In this document: piece after piece, positions 36,507-44,581 of the stretch
Layout of the letters: the number at the start of each line of letters is the position of its first letter
Numbering within the stretch: the first letter of the stretch is position 1
NCBI RefSeq assembly: GCF_003050925.1
Contig: NZ_QAOV01000001.1
Location: 679,938-743,937 of the forward strand
DNA from: Pseudomonas sp. GV085
GTDB lineage: Bacteria > Pseudomonadota > Gammaproteobacteria > Pseudomonadales > Pseudomonadaceae
Direction: 5' to 3'
DNA length: 64,000 nucleotides
Position numbers and translations under genes: made by a program
The notes under the pieces: model-generated
What the model was told of the DNA's origin: nothing
What the model saw: only the letters and a program-made list of their open reading frames with translations
Databases searched by the model: none

Positions 36507-36520
36507 CAAACGTTTGTTTG
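36507..36520. promoter_or_regulatory. PsrA-type operator
   Basis: CAAAC-GTTT-GTTTG fits the PsrA consensus (G/C)AAAC-N2-4-GTTT(G/C) exactly. It lies two bases upstream of the etfD -35. PsrA is a long-chain fatty-acid-responsive TetR repressor known in P. aeruginosa to control the etf genes. Confidence 0.7.
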
Positions 36521-36579
36521 AATTGGCTCAAAGCCAGAGAAATCAAAGTCACGCGCCTTATGAACGGCCATTTTGGCGT

Positions 36580-36607
36580 ATTGACCGGAATAGGCGTTCC
36601 GGTCAAT
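36580..36607. repeat. perfect inverted repeat between etfD and etfB
   Basis: ATTGACCGGAA (36580-36590), TAGGCG, TTCCGGTCAAT (36597-36607): 11-bp perfect arms. It could be an operator or an RNA hairpin. No T-run follows. Confidence 0.7.
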
Positions 36608-36896
36608 ATACGGGCGGTTTTGCGATCGCCGTAGGCTGACTGTTGGTTTCAAGAGCACCTCTAAAGACAGGGCGATGGCAGTAGAGAGTGATGCGCTGCG
36701 CGGGGCTGATGCGCAGTTTACACGCCGCGATGTTGAATGACTCGTCAGTCACCACTGACGGACGGTCATCCAGATCATGAGCGATGGTCACTTGACAGCT
36801 TTGCCGGCGTTTTGGAGGTGCCCTTGCGCCCGATGAGCATCAACCGCCAGGTTCGCCTAGGCGACTTTCTTTTCACCGGAGAGTAACGAGGAATCC
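36608..36896 (+). other. upstream region of etfB
   Basis: 289 bases with no gene. A small perfect inverted repeat CGTCAGT-CACC-ACTGACG lies at 36743-36760. I could not assign a convincing promoter for etfB; TTGACA at 36792 has no -10 at proper distance. The ribosome site of etfB is AACGAGG. Confidence 0.5.
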
Positions 36897-37646
36897 ATGA
36901 AGGTTCTTGTAGCTGTCAAACGCGTTGTGGATTACAACGTCAAGGTCCGCGTCAAGGCGGACAATTCCGGCGTCGATCTTGCCAACGTCAAGATGTCGAT
37001 GAACCCGTTCTGCGAGATCGCCGTGGAAGAAGCCGTACGCCTGAAAGAGAAAGGTGTTGCGACTGAAATCGTCGTCGTCTCCGTCGGCCCGTCCACCGCT
37101 CAAGAGCAACTGCGCACCGCGCTGGCTCTGGGTGCCGACCGCGCCATCCTCGTCGAGTCCGCCGAAGACCTGACTTCCCTGGCCGTTGCCAAGCTGCTGA
37201 AGGCCGTTGTCGACAAGGAACAGCCTCAGCTGGTGATCCTTGGTAAACAAGCCATCGACAGCGACAACAACCAGACTGGCCAGATGCTTGCTGCATTGAG
37301 CGGCTACGGTCAGGGCACGTTCGCTTCGAAAGTCGAAATCAGCGGCGACAGCGTTGCCGTGACTCGCGAAGTCGACGGCGGCGCGCAGACAGTTTCCCTG
37401 AAACTGCCGGCCATCGTCACCACCGACCTGCGTTTGAACGAGCCGCGCTACGCGTCTCTGCCAAACATCATGAAAGCCAAGAAGAAGCCTCTCGAAGTGC
37501 TGACTCCGGACGCTTTGGGCGTTTCCACCGCCTCCACCAACACAACCTTGAAAGTCGAAGCGCCAGCTGCACGCAGCGCGGGTATCAAGGTCAAGTCGGT
37601 GGCTGAACTGGTCGAGAAACTGAAAAACGAAGCGAAGGTAATCTAA
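36897..37646 (+). CDS. etfB: electron transfer flavoprotein beta subunit
   Basis: 249-residue ETF beta. The start [20 protein letters not shown] and the [10 protein letters not shown] segment are characteristic, and the AMP-binding part [11 protein letters not shown] is intact. Two bases separate its stop from the etfA start, so the subunits are co-translated. Confidence 0.97.
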   Translation: MKVLVAVKRVVDYNVKVRVKADNSGVDLANVKMSMNPFCEIAVEEAVRLKEKGVATEIVVVSVGPSTAQEQLRTALALGADRAILVESAEDLTSLAVAKLLKAVVDKEQPQLVILGKQAIDSDNNQTGQMLAALSGYGQGTFASKVEISGDSVAVTREVDGGAQTVSLKLPAIVTTDLRLNEPRYASLPNIMKAKKKPLEVLTPDALGVSTASTNTTLKVEAPAARSAGIKVKSVAELVEKLKNEAKVI

Positions 37647-37648
37647 TC

Positions 37649-38578
37649 ATGACTATCTTGGTAATCGCTGAACACGACGGCAAAGCAGTGGCCCCGGCCA
37701 CGCTGAACACCGTGGCTGCTGCCGCCAAAATCGGTGGCGACATCCACGTGCTGGTTGCAGGTCAGGGCGTTGGCGCCGTGGCTGAAGCCGCTGCGAAAAT
37801 CGCTGGTGTGAGCAAAGTGCTGGTAGCCGATAACGCTGCCTACGCGCACCAGCTGCCGGAAAACGTTGCTCCGCTGGTAGCCGAGTTGGGCAAGGGCTAC
37901 AGCCATATCCTGGCTGCCGCTACTTCCAACGGTAAAAACATCCTGCCGCGCGTTGCCGCTGCCCTGGACGTTGACCAGATCTCCGAGATCATCTCGGTAG
38001 AAAGCGCCGACACCTTCAAGCGTCCGATCTACGCTGGTAACGCCATCGCTACCGTTCAGTCGAACGCTGCAGTGAAAGTGATCACCGTGCGTGCCACCGG
38101 TTTCGACCCGGTTGCCGCTGAAGGCGGTTCTGCTGCTGTTGAAGCCGTTGCTGCTGCTCATGACGCTGGCATCTCCAGCTTCGTTGGCGAAGAGCTGGCC
38201 AAGTCCGATCGTCCGGAACTGACCGCTGCCAAGATCGTCGTTTCGGGCGGGCGCGGCATGCAGAACGGTGACAACTTCAAACACCTGTACGCCCTGGCCG
38301 ACAAGCTGGGCGCTGCCGTTGGTGCTTCGCGCGCCGCGGTCGACGCAGGTTTTGTTCCCAACGACATGCAGGTCGGTCAGACCGGCAAGATCGTTGCGCC
38401 ACAGCTGTACATCGCCGTCGGTATCTCCGGCGCGATCCAGCACCTGGCCGGCATGAAAGACTCCAAAGTGATCGTTGCGATCAACAAGGACGAAGAAGCG
38501 CCGATCTTCCAGGTGGCCGATTACGGCCTGGTGGCGGACTTGTTCGAAGCCATCCCTGAGTTCGAGAAGCTGGTCTAA
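37649..38578 (+). CDS. etfA: electron transfer flavoprotein alpha subunit
   Basis: 309-residue ETF alpha. The C-terminal FAD domain holds [37 protein letters not shown] (close to the isoalloxazine) and [16 protein letters not shown]. Followed by a strong terminator. Gene order after etfA departs from P. aeruginosa. Confidence 0.97.
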   Translation: MTILVIAEHDGKAVAPATLNTVAAAAKIGGDIHVLVAGQGVGAVAEAAAKIAGVSKVLVADNAAYAHQLPENVAPLVAELGKGYSHILAAATSNGKNILPRVAAALDVDQISEIISVESADTFKRPIYAGNAIATVQSNAAVKVITVRATGFDPVAAEGGSAAVEAVAAAHDAGISSFVGEELAKSDRPELTAAKIVVSGGRGMQNGDNFKHLYALADKLGAAVGASRAAVDAGFVPNDMQVGQTGKIVAPQLYIAVGISGAIQHLAGMKDSKVIVAINKDEEAPIFQVADYGLVADLFEAIPEFEKLV

Positions 38579-38600
38579 TCCGGCTGCTTCACTTATAAAG

Positions 38601-38629
38601 AGCCCGGCCTTTTGGTCGGGCTTTTTTTT
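38601..38629 (+). terminator. Rho-independent terminator after etfA
   Basis: AGCCCGGCC, TTTT, GGTCGGGCT and a run of T. One G-T style mismatch in the stem. Confidence 0.9.
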
Positions 38630-38638
38630 GGGCTTTGT

Positions 38639-38747
38639 CCCCTGTAGGAGCGAGCCTGCTCGCGATGGACGTCAACGATGACGCGGGGATCCTGGATACA
38701 AGCGGTGCATTTGAAACCATCGCGAGCAAGCTCGCTCCTACAGGGGG
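38639..38747. repeat. REP pair, family A
   Basis: CCCCTGTAGGAGCGAGCCTG at the left and GCTCGCTCCTACAGGGG at the right, with a 60-base centre. CGCGATGG and CCATCGCG pair at the inner ends. Confidence 0.9.
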
Positions 38748-38778
38748 GCATAACCGGGTTTGAGTGGAGTGAATTGCC

Positions 38779-39615
38779 ATGGATCTGCGACTTGTGTGGA
38801 GCTTACTGGGATTGGCGTTATTGCCGGCGCTGTCTTTCGCCGCAGGCAAATGCGAGCGCCTGGTGGTGACCGGCAGCCCGGACGCGCCACCGTATCTGTG
38901 GCAAGACCCGCAGAATCCCGAACGCCTGATCGGTGCCAGTGCCGATTTGCTGCAGCAAGTGGCGGGGGAGTTGGGGCTCAAGGTCGAGCTGCTGTATGCC
39001 GGCAAACGCGCCCAGGCCCTGGACGAAGTGCGCAGCGGGCGCATGGACATGCTGGCGGACGCGACGTTGACGCTCAGCGAGCTGGAAACCCTGGATTACA
39101 TCCATCCACCTTTGTTGGAAAACGACTATCTGGTCTGGACGCGCAAGGACTCGACGCTGATCTATAACGAAGCACAAGATCTGCACGGCCATAGCGGTGC
39201 CGTGTCGGAAAAGGCTCGATTGACTCCGCAATTCAGCACTTTTGCCGGACAGCAGTTAACCCTCACGCACACGTCCAGCCTGACCCAGGCCTTTCAGAAA
39301 TTGCTGTTGGGCGAGGTCGAGTTTGTGCTGGCAGGACGTTACTCGGGCATGGCGACCGCGCAGACACTGGGCATGGCCGGTGATTTGGTCACTCGCTCGC
39401 AACCGGTCGACAAGCCTGGCCTGTACCTGGCGATTTCCCATGACTCGGCCTGCAACGATCCGTGGTTGCGCGGACAGTTGGCCAAAAAGATGACAGAATT
39501 GCCCGCGTCCGGACTGACGGAAGCCGTGCTGATGCGCAATATCGAGCGTTGGAAGGCACAACGCTCACAACCGCAGCAACCCTCGCAACAACCCGTCAGT
39601 GCCCCAAAACAGTAG
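38779..39615 (+). CDS. transporter solute-binding domain protein (family 3)
   Basis: 278-residue periplasmic protein with a signal peptide ending LSFAAGK. The body is a type II solute-binding fold (VVTGSPDAPPYLW, GASADLLQQVAGELG, RSGRMDMLADATLT). No permease or ATPase gene is near, so it may act as an orphan receptor or sensor-like protein. A polar Gln/Pro tail covers the last 20 residues. Confidence 0.85.
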   Translation: MDLRLVWSLLGLALLPALSFAAGKCERLVVTGSPDAPPYLWQDPQNPERLIGASADLLQQVAGELGLKVELLYAGKRAQALDEVRSGRMDMLADATLTLSELETLDYIHPPLLENDYLVWTRKDSTLIYNEAQDLHGHSGAVSEKARLTPQFSTFAGQQLTLTHTSSLTQAFQKLLLGEVEFVLAGRYSGMATAQTLGMAGDLVTRSQPVDKPGLYLAISHDSACNDPWLRGQLAKKMTELPASGLTEAVLMRNIERWKAQRSQPQQPSQQPVSAPKQ

Positions 39616-39624
39616 GGATATTTA

Positions 39625-39981
39625 GTGAGTATTCGACCTCTTTTCGCTGCCGTGGCCTTTGTGGTCCTGGCGGGTTGTGCAACCGATCCTGCGCCGAATG
39701 AACAGATGCGCCTGACCGAACAGGCTCTCGAACAGGCCAAGGCCGTGGGCGCCACCGCAGACGATGTGCCGGAAATGAAACTGGCCGAAGACAAGTACAA
39801 CCGCGCCAAGGGCAACATGACCGATCAATCCTTCAAGAATGCGCGGATGCGGGCCGAACAGGCCGAACTCGATGCGCGCCTGGCTGAAGCCAAGGTGTTG
39901 AAGGCCAAGAGCGAGGAGCAGTTGAACGTGCTGAACACCCGCATCGCCCGCCTGCAAAAGCAACTGGGAGATGCCGAATGA
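39625..39981 (+). CDS. DUF4398 lipoprotein
   Basis: 118-residue lipoprotein with signal MSIRPLFAAVAFVVLAGC; Ala follows Cys, favouring the outer membrane. The rest is a long alpha-helical, probably coiled-coil, DUF4398 domain rich in Ala, Glu and Lys. GTG start. It overlaps the OmpA gene by four bases (ATGA), so the two proteins are probably partners. Confidence 0.85.
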   Translation: MSIRPLFAAVAFVVLAGCATDPAPNEQMRLTEQALEQAKAVGATADDVPEMKLAEDKYNRAKGNMTDQSFKNARMRAEQAELDARLAEAKVLKAKSEEQLNVLNTRIARLQKQLGDAE

Positions 39982-40790
39982 GCCTCAAGAGCAAAGCCCT
40001 CGGCGGTTTGATCCTGGCAGGCTGCGCGAGCCTGTCTGGTTGCGCCAGCCAGCACAGCGAGACCGCATTGCAACAGGCTGGAACCGATTTTCAGAAGGTC
40101 AAGGAAGACTCCAATGTGCTGCGAATCGCCCCCAAGGACGTGATTCGCGCGGGGGAGTCCCTGGCCCGTGCCGATCGCCTGTCCAGCTATTGGGGTAGCG
40201 GTTCGGACGTGGTGCATTACGCCTATCTGAGCCAGCGCTATAGTGCCATTGCCCGGGAGCACACCGATCAGGCGCTCAACGAAGAGCAAGCGGCGAAACT
40301 CGAACTGGAGCGGCAGCGCCTGCAACTGGCACTGCGTGAATCCAAACTGTTCAGCGTGCAGCAGCAAGGCAAATGGCTCGAAGAGCAGATCCTGGCATTG
40401 ACGACCACCCAGACCGACCGTGGCCTGGTGATGACATTGGGCGACATGCTGTTCGACACCGGCGAAGCGGAATTGAAACCTTCGGCCAACCGTGTGGTGC
40501 TGAAGATCGTGCAGTTCCTGCAACTCAACCCCAAGCGTGTGGTACGGATCGAAGGTTATACGGACAGTACCGGGGGCAAGCAGGAAAACCTCAAGCTGTC
40601 CCGCGACCGCGCACAATCGGTTGCTGACGTGTTGATGGACCTGGGCATCGACGACAAGCGTATTCAGGTCGAGGGTTATGGTGACGAGTATCCCGTGGAC
40701 GCGAATGCGTCGGAACGGGGTCGAGCGCAGAACCGTCGGGTGGAAATTGTGTTTTCCGACGAAAAGGGCCAGCTCGGCGCTGCCCGGTAG
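39978..40790 (+). CDS. OmpA family lipoprotein
   Basis: 270-residue protein. The N-terminal signal ends in a lipobox (LSGC, Cys22); residues 35-140 are helical and DUF4398-like; the C-terminal OmpA domain has DTGEAELKP, EGYTDSTG, NLKLSRDRAQSV and NRRVEI, which bind peptidoglycan. It should tether the outer membrane to the wall. Ends at a family C repeat. Confidence 0.9.
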   Translation: MSLKSKALGGLILAGCASLSGCASQHSETALQQAGTDFQKVKEDSNVLRIAPKDVIRAGESLARADRLSSYWGSGSDVVHYAYLSQRYSAIAREHTDQALNEEQAAKLELERQRLQLALRESKLFSVQQQGKWLEEQILALTTTQTDRGLVMTLGDMLFDTGEAELKPSANRVVLKIVQFLQLNPKRVVRIEGYTDSTGGKQENLKLSRDRAQSVADVLMDLGIDDKRIQVEGYGDEYPVDANASERGRAQNRRVEIVFSDEKGQLGAAR

Positions 40791-40931
40791 GAGCTGCTCC
40801 AGGGTGACGCTATGCACCCTGTAGGAGCTGCGGAGTGAAACGAGGCTGCGATCTTTTCGAGTTCACTTGAGTATCAAGAGCAAGATCAACAGATCGCAGC
40901 CTCGTTTCACTCCGCAGCTCCTACAGCTCCT
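40791..40931. repeat. family C element with perfect 33-bp inverted repeat
   Basis: GTAGGAGCTGCGGAGTGAAA and CGAGGCTGCGATC (40821-40853) are complementary over all 33 bases to 40892-40924. An extra partial unit GTAGGAGCTGCTCC overlaps the end of the OmpA gene, and a further AGCTCCTAC follows. This is the longest perfect palindrome in the window. Confidence 0.92.
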
Positions 40932-40933
40932 AC

Positions 40934-40966
40934 AACCCGGCCTGCCATGCAGCGTCGGGTTTTTTT
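40934..40966 (+). terminator. Rho-independent terminator
   Basis: AACCCGGC, a loop of about ten bases, GTCGGGTT and seven T. It serves the OmpA transcript. Confidence 0.8.
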
Positions 40967-41015
40967 ATGGTGCGCCGATTAACGCATAAAACAGTACAGA
41001 TTTTGCTGACACTGC

Positions 41016-41070
41016 ACTGTACGGTCGACTATTGTGGCAACTGTCCCCGTACACTTTTAAACTGTTCCGG
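41016..41070 (+). promoter_or_regulatory. three direct repeats before the MocR gene
   Basis: ACTGTACGG (41016), ACTGTCCCC (41040) and ACTGTTCCGG (41061) are spaced 24 and 21 bases, about two helical turns apart. A reverse copy, ACAGTACAG, lies at 40991. MocR regulators such as PdxR typically bind such direct repeats in their own promoters. Confidence 0.5.
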
Positions 41071-41118
41071 TATTGTTTCACACAAGAATAAAATGCCCGT
41101 GAAATCGAGTGCTGCGTC

Positions 41119-42558
41119 ATGACCAATCTTTTGCTCTATCAACGTATTGCTCAACAACTGGCCGAAGACATCCGCCGTGGGGTCTATCAGCCGGGGGAGC
41201 GCGTGCCTTCTGTGCGCAAGATGAGCTCGCAGCTCAATGTCAGCCATGCGACGGTGTTGCAGGCGTATGCCAATCTCGAGGATCAGGGGTTGATCCGCGC
41301 CCGGCCGCAGTCGGGGTACTACGTGCACCAGACGCCGGCACTCACCGCACCGACGCCGGACATCGCCCGGGTCGAGCGCCCCGGCCTGGTCACCCGCAGT
41401 AGCATCATTCAACAAGTCCTGGTCGAATCCCGTCGTGAAGGGGTCTTCCCGCTGGGCGCTGCAGTGCCTAGTGTCGATTATTTGCCGGTGCGGGCACTGC
41501 ATCAGCAATTGGCCAAAGTCACCCGTTTCCATAGCCCGCGGGCCTTCAGCTACATGTTCAGCCCCGGTTTCGAGCCGTTGCGCCGACAGGTGGCGATCCG
41601 CATGCGCGATGCCGGTGTGGTGGTCGATCCGTCGGAAGTGGTGATTACTCACGGCTGCGTCGATGCCCTGCAGATGTCCTTGCGCGTGCTGACCCGTCCG
41701 GGCGATCTGATTGCGGCTGAGTCGCCGACCTATTACGGGTTGCTGCAACTGGCCGATCTGTTGGGCCTCAAGGTCATCGAAATCCCCAGCGATCCGGCCA
41801 CGGGCATGAGCCTGGAAGCCTTGCAACTGGCGGCCAACCAATGGTCGATCAAGGCGTTGGTGCTGACCACGCGACTAAGCAATCCATTGGGCGGCACCAT
41901 GCCGGAGGAGCGGCAGAAACAATTGCTGCGCCTGGCGTCGGACTTCGATATCCAGATTGTCGAAGACGATATCTACGGCGAGCTGATGTTCGAGCAAGGG
42001 CGTACCAAGTCCCTCAAGGCCTATGATCGGCTGGATCGAGTGATCTATTGCTCGAGCTTCTCTAAAACCCTGTCGCCTGGCGTGCGGATCGGCTGGATGA
42101 TTGCCGGCAAGTATCAGCAGGAAATCCAGCGCTTGCAGACCTTCAGCACGCATTCTGCGTGCAGCGTGACCCAGATGGGCATTGCCGCGTACCTGGAAAA
42201 TGGTGGGTACGACCGGCATTTGCGCTTCATCCGTCAGGAATACCGCAAGAACCTCAGTGCCTTCCAGCTGGCGGTGCAGCAGTATTTCCCGGAAGGCACG
42301 CAGATGACCCGGCCTACCGGCGGCTTCATTCTGTGGGTCAGTCTGCCGGGACGGGTCAACACCCAGGAGTTGCACGTGCGGGCATTGCAGCAGGGCATCA
42401 GTATTGCGCCGGGACTGATCTTCAGTAATACCGAGCAGTTCAATCACTGCATTCGCCTCAATTGCGGCATCCCGTGGAATCGTGAAGCCGAGCGCGCGTT
42501 GATGACCTTGGGCATGCTGGCCACCCAGCTCTGCCAGGAGATGGCGGGCGGTTTGTAA
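41119..42558 (+). CDS. MocR-type regulator (GntR plus aminotransferase domain)
   Basis: 479-residue fusion of a winged-helix domain (about residues 5-75; ERVPSVRKMSSQLNVSHATV) and a fold-type I aminotransferase domain. The PLP lysine is Lys316 in SSFSKTLSPGVRIGW. Such proteins sense PLP or an amino-acid adduct rather than catalyse transamination. No vitamin B6 or amino-acid gene is adjacent, so the target is unknown. Confidence 0.92.
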   Translation: MTNLLLYQRIAQQLAEDIRRGVYQPGERVPSVRKMSSQLNVSHATVLQAYANLEDQGLIRARPQSGYYVHQTPALTAPTPDIARVERPGLVTRSSIIQQVLVESRREGVFPLGAAVPSVDYLPVRALHQQLAKVTRFHSPRAFSYMFSPGFEPLRRQVAIRMRDAGVVVDPSEVVITHGCVDALQMSLRVLTRPGDLIAAESPTYYGLLQLADLLGLKVIEIPSDPATGMSLEALQLAANQWSIKALVLTTRLSNPLGGTMPEERQKQLLRLASDFDIQIVEDDIYGELMFEQGRTKSLKAYDRLDRVIYCSSFSKTLSPGVRIGWMIAGKYQQEIQRLQTFSTHSACSVTQMGIAAYLENGGYDRHLRFIRQEYRKNLSAFQLAVQQYFPEGTQMTRPTGGFILWVSLPGRVNTQELHVRALQQGISIAPGLIFSNTEQFNHCIRLNCGIPWNREAERALMTLGMLATQLCQEMAGGL

Positions 42559-42638
42559 CAGGCTGCTACGGTGCTTGTCTTGTGGGCTGCAACAGGCGAG
42601 CATATGCACCTCTGCCGTTTGCACCCACCGTGGGATAC

Positions 42639-43121
42639 ATGAAACCGACCTTTCCTGCCGCCTGGCTTTTGCTCTGCCTGTTTGCGAGTATTCAGCCGGC
42701 ATTCGTCGTAGCAGCTACCGAGCAGGATCAGGAGGCCACCGGCAGTTTCCACGTCGCACCGATAAAACCCGAACCTGTGAAAAAAGCCTCGCCGGCCGAG
42801 AAACCGGCGACGCCCGTGAAAAAGCGCCCGCCCATTGCCTCCAAATCGAAACCGGCCAGCGAAGTGGTCAAGACCGAGCTTCCATCCGCCAATTTGGACC
42901 TGAGCCTGCCCAAGGATATGGTTCAGGAGTTGAAGCCGGTCGGAACGGTGCCGTTGTCCAGGCGCGAACCATTGTTGCCCCAGATGTTCGGTGACAAAAG
43001 CGACAGCAGCCCGTTCCAGCTCAACGGGCGCCTGCTCAGCAATGAAATGCAGCTGCAACTGCGAAAGGAAGAGCGCCGCGATGTTGAAGGCGCGGCACTG
43101 GACTTCGAGTTCAAGCAGTAA
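42639..43121 (+). CDS. Pro/Lys-rich exported protein of unknown function
   Basis: 160-residue protein with a signal peptide (WLLLCLFASIQPAFVVA). A Pro/Lys/Ala-rich stretch follows (EPVKKASPAEKPATPVKK), then a short folded tail with LFEFKQ-like ends conserved in Pseudomonas. Such proteins have been misnamed as initiation factor-like because of the Lys/Pro repeats. The ATG at 42639 is the one giving a signal peptide. Confidence 0.75.
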   Translation: MKPTFPAAWLLLCLFASIQPAFVVAATEQDQEATGSFHVAPIKPEPVKKASPAEKPATPVKKRPPIASKSKPASEVVKTELPSANLDLSLPKDMVQELKPVGTVPLSRREPLLPQMFGDKSDSSPFQLNGRLLSNEMQLQLRKEERRDVEGAALDFEFKQ

Positions 43122-43287
43122 CCTCACCAGGATCCGCGAACCGCAGACCAGACGCTTTGTCGGCGACTGGTCGGTGATGCTCGTTTACATGGAAAAACCC
43201 GCTGGCAGGTAATTTAAAACAACTGTTTAAGCGAGTACTCTGTGCCCCGTCCTTTTATACATTGCTCGTCGCGAGGAGCTTGTCGTC

Positions 43288-43542
43288 ATGAAATGCCGTG
43301 AGGGCTGTGGCGCTTGTTGCATTGCCCCTTCCATCAGTTCACCGATTCCCGGTATGCCCAACGGCAAAGCCGCAGGGGAGCGTTGCCTGCAACTTTCCTC
43401 CGATAACCTGTGCAATATTTTCGGCCAGCCGGAACGGCCGGCGGTGTGTTCTGCCTTCGAGGCCGACCCTGAGGTGTGCGGAAGCAGCAGCGAAGAAGCG
43501 ATCCGGTTGATTGGCTGGTGGGAGCAAATGACGGCGGCATGA
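43288..43542 (+). CDS. YkgJ family cysteine cluster protein
   Basis: 84-residue protein with the N-terminal cluster CREGCGACC and further Cys at about 34, 42, 54 and 64 (CSAF, CGSS), the YkgJ/UPF0153 pattern thought to bind a metal or iron-sulfur centre. Function unknown. RBS GAGGAG. Confidence 0.87.
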   Translation: MKCREGCGACCIAPSISSPIPGMPNGKAAGERCLQLSSDNLCNIFGQPERPAVCSAFEADPEVCGSSSEEAIRLIGWWEQMTAA

Positions 43543-43546
43543 TGTG

Positions 43547-43605
43547 TGGGCTTGCACCTGCGATCACCTCCGAAAAACCTGAAGGTGAGCGGAGGTGCAA
43601 GCCCA
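43547..43605. repeat. nested inverted repeat between YkgJ and START genes
   Basis: TGGGCTTGCACCT (43547-43559) pairs perfectly with AGGTGCAAGCCCA (43593-43605), and TCACCT (43565) with AGGTGA (43583) inside. The resulting two-step hairpin lies just before the ribosome site of the START gene and does not belong to families A-C. Confidence 0.7.
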
Positions 43606-43638
43606 ACGAACGGAACTTCAACAATAAGGAATAAGACT

Positions 43639-44244
43639 ATGGGTTCGCTGCATCGTATGGCTGTGCTGTGTGGATTGACGGTTGTGCTGGCTACTTCGAC
43701 GGCCCAGGCCGAAGACTGGAAAGTCAAAAAAGACGAAGACGGTATCAAGATCTCCCTGAGTGAAGTGGCCGGCTCCGACTACAAGGCCTACCAGGGCGTC
43801 ACGCTGATGAAAACCACCATAGCCAAGCTGCGCGCGTTGCAGGAAGACGTGTCCGGAGCCTGCGCCTGGATTCACGAATGCAAAACCCAGAAGCTGCTCA
43901 AGCACGAAGGTGACCAGAGCTGGACCTACACTCAGTTCAACACCCCGTGGCCGGTTACTGCGCGTGATTCGGTGCTGCACGTCACCACCATCGAAGGCGC
44001 TGATGGCAGCCTGACCCGCAAGCTCGAAGGCGTACCAAAATACATTCCTGAAGAAAAAGGCTTCGTCCGGGTCGCCAAGGTCGACGGTTTCTGGAAGTTC
44101 GTGCCCAAGGGCGACCAGGTCGAAGTGACCTATCAGGTGCACACCGAGCCGGGCGGCAGCGTGCCGTCGATGGTGGCCAACAAGTTTGTGGTGGATGCCC
44201 CGTTCAATACCTTGAAAGCCCTCAAGGAACGCGCCGAGAAGTAA
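43639..44244 (+). CDS. START domain-containing exported protein
   Basis: 201-residue protein with a signal peptide ending STAQAED. The remainder is a START/Bet v 1-like lipid-binding domain (CAWIHECKTQKLLKHEG, PWPVTARDSVLH). Bacterial members are of unknown ligand. The ATG at 43639 follows AAGGA. Followed by a terminator. Confidence 0.87.
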   Translation: MGSLHRMAVLCGLTVVLATSTAQAEDWKVKKDEDGIKISLSEVAGSDYKAYQGVTLMKTTIAKLRALQEDVSGACAWIHECKTQKLLKHEGDQSWTYTQFNTPWPVTARDSVLHVTTIEGADGSLTRKLEGVPKYIPEEKGFVRVAKVDGFWKFVPKGDQVEVTYQVHTEPGGSVPSMVANKFVVDAPFNTLKALKERAEK

Positions 44245-44274
44245 CGCTGTCGTTCTTTCAAGGTGACTTCGTAG

Positions 44275-44306
44275 CGCCCCGACCGGTTCGGGGCGTTTGC
44301 GTTTTT
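44275..44306 (+). terminator. Rho-independent terminator after the START gene
   Basis: CGCCCCGA, loop, TCGGGGCG, then TTTGCGTTTTT. The T-run is interrupted. Confidence 0.75.
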
Positions 44307-44581
44307 GACGGGGGCGGGTGCTTTAATTTGTTTCCGAATATGCGTTGCACGAAATTTTCACCCAGTCTCCAAGACAATTCGCCGGTTCTTGCACAGCACG
44401 CTGCGTATTCCTGAATGCAGGATGAAACAGTCGGAATGAGGGTAGTTATCAATGGCAATGCTGCCGTTGATCGTGCAACATTTGCGCACCGCGCAAACCC
44501 CCGGGCCTGGTACGGGCCGAAAAGAGGGCAAGGCGCAGCTGTATTTTTGAAACTTCAACTTCCAATGGGTCCTAAAACGAC
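44307..44581 (+). other. upstream region of the LtaS-type gene
   Basis: 275 bases without a gene. I see no strong promoter pair, repeat or terminator; GAAACTT near 44550 is weakly like an AlgU -35 but lacks a matching -10. Confidence 0.5.

Noticed and set aside
36391..36639. 82-residue ORF in the etfD/etfB divergent region
   Set aside because: It spans the etfD promoter, PsrA box and inverted repeat and has no protein-like features.
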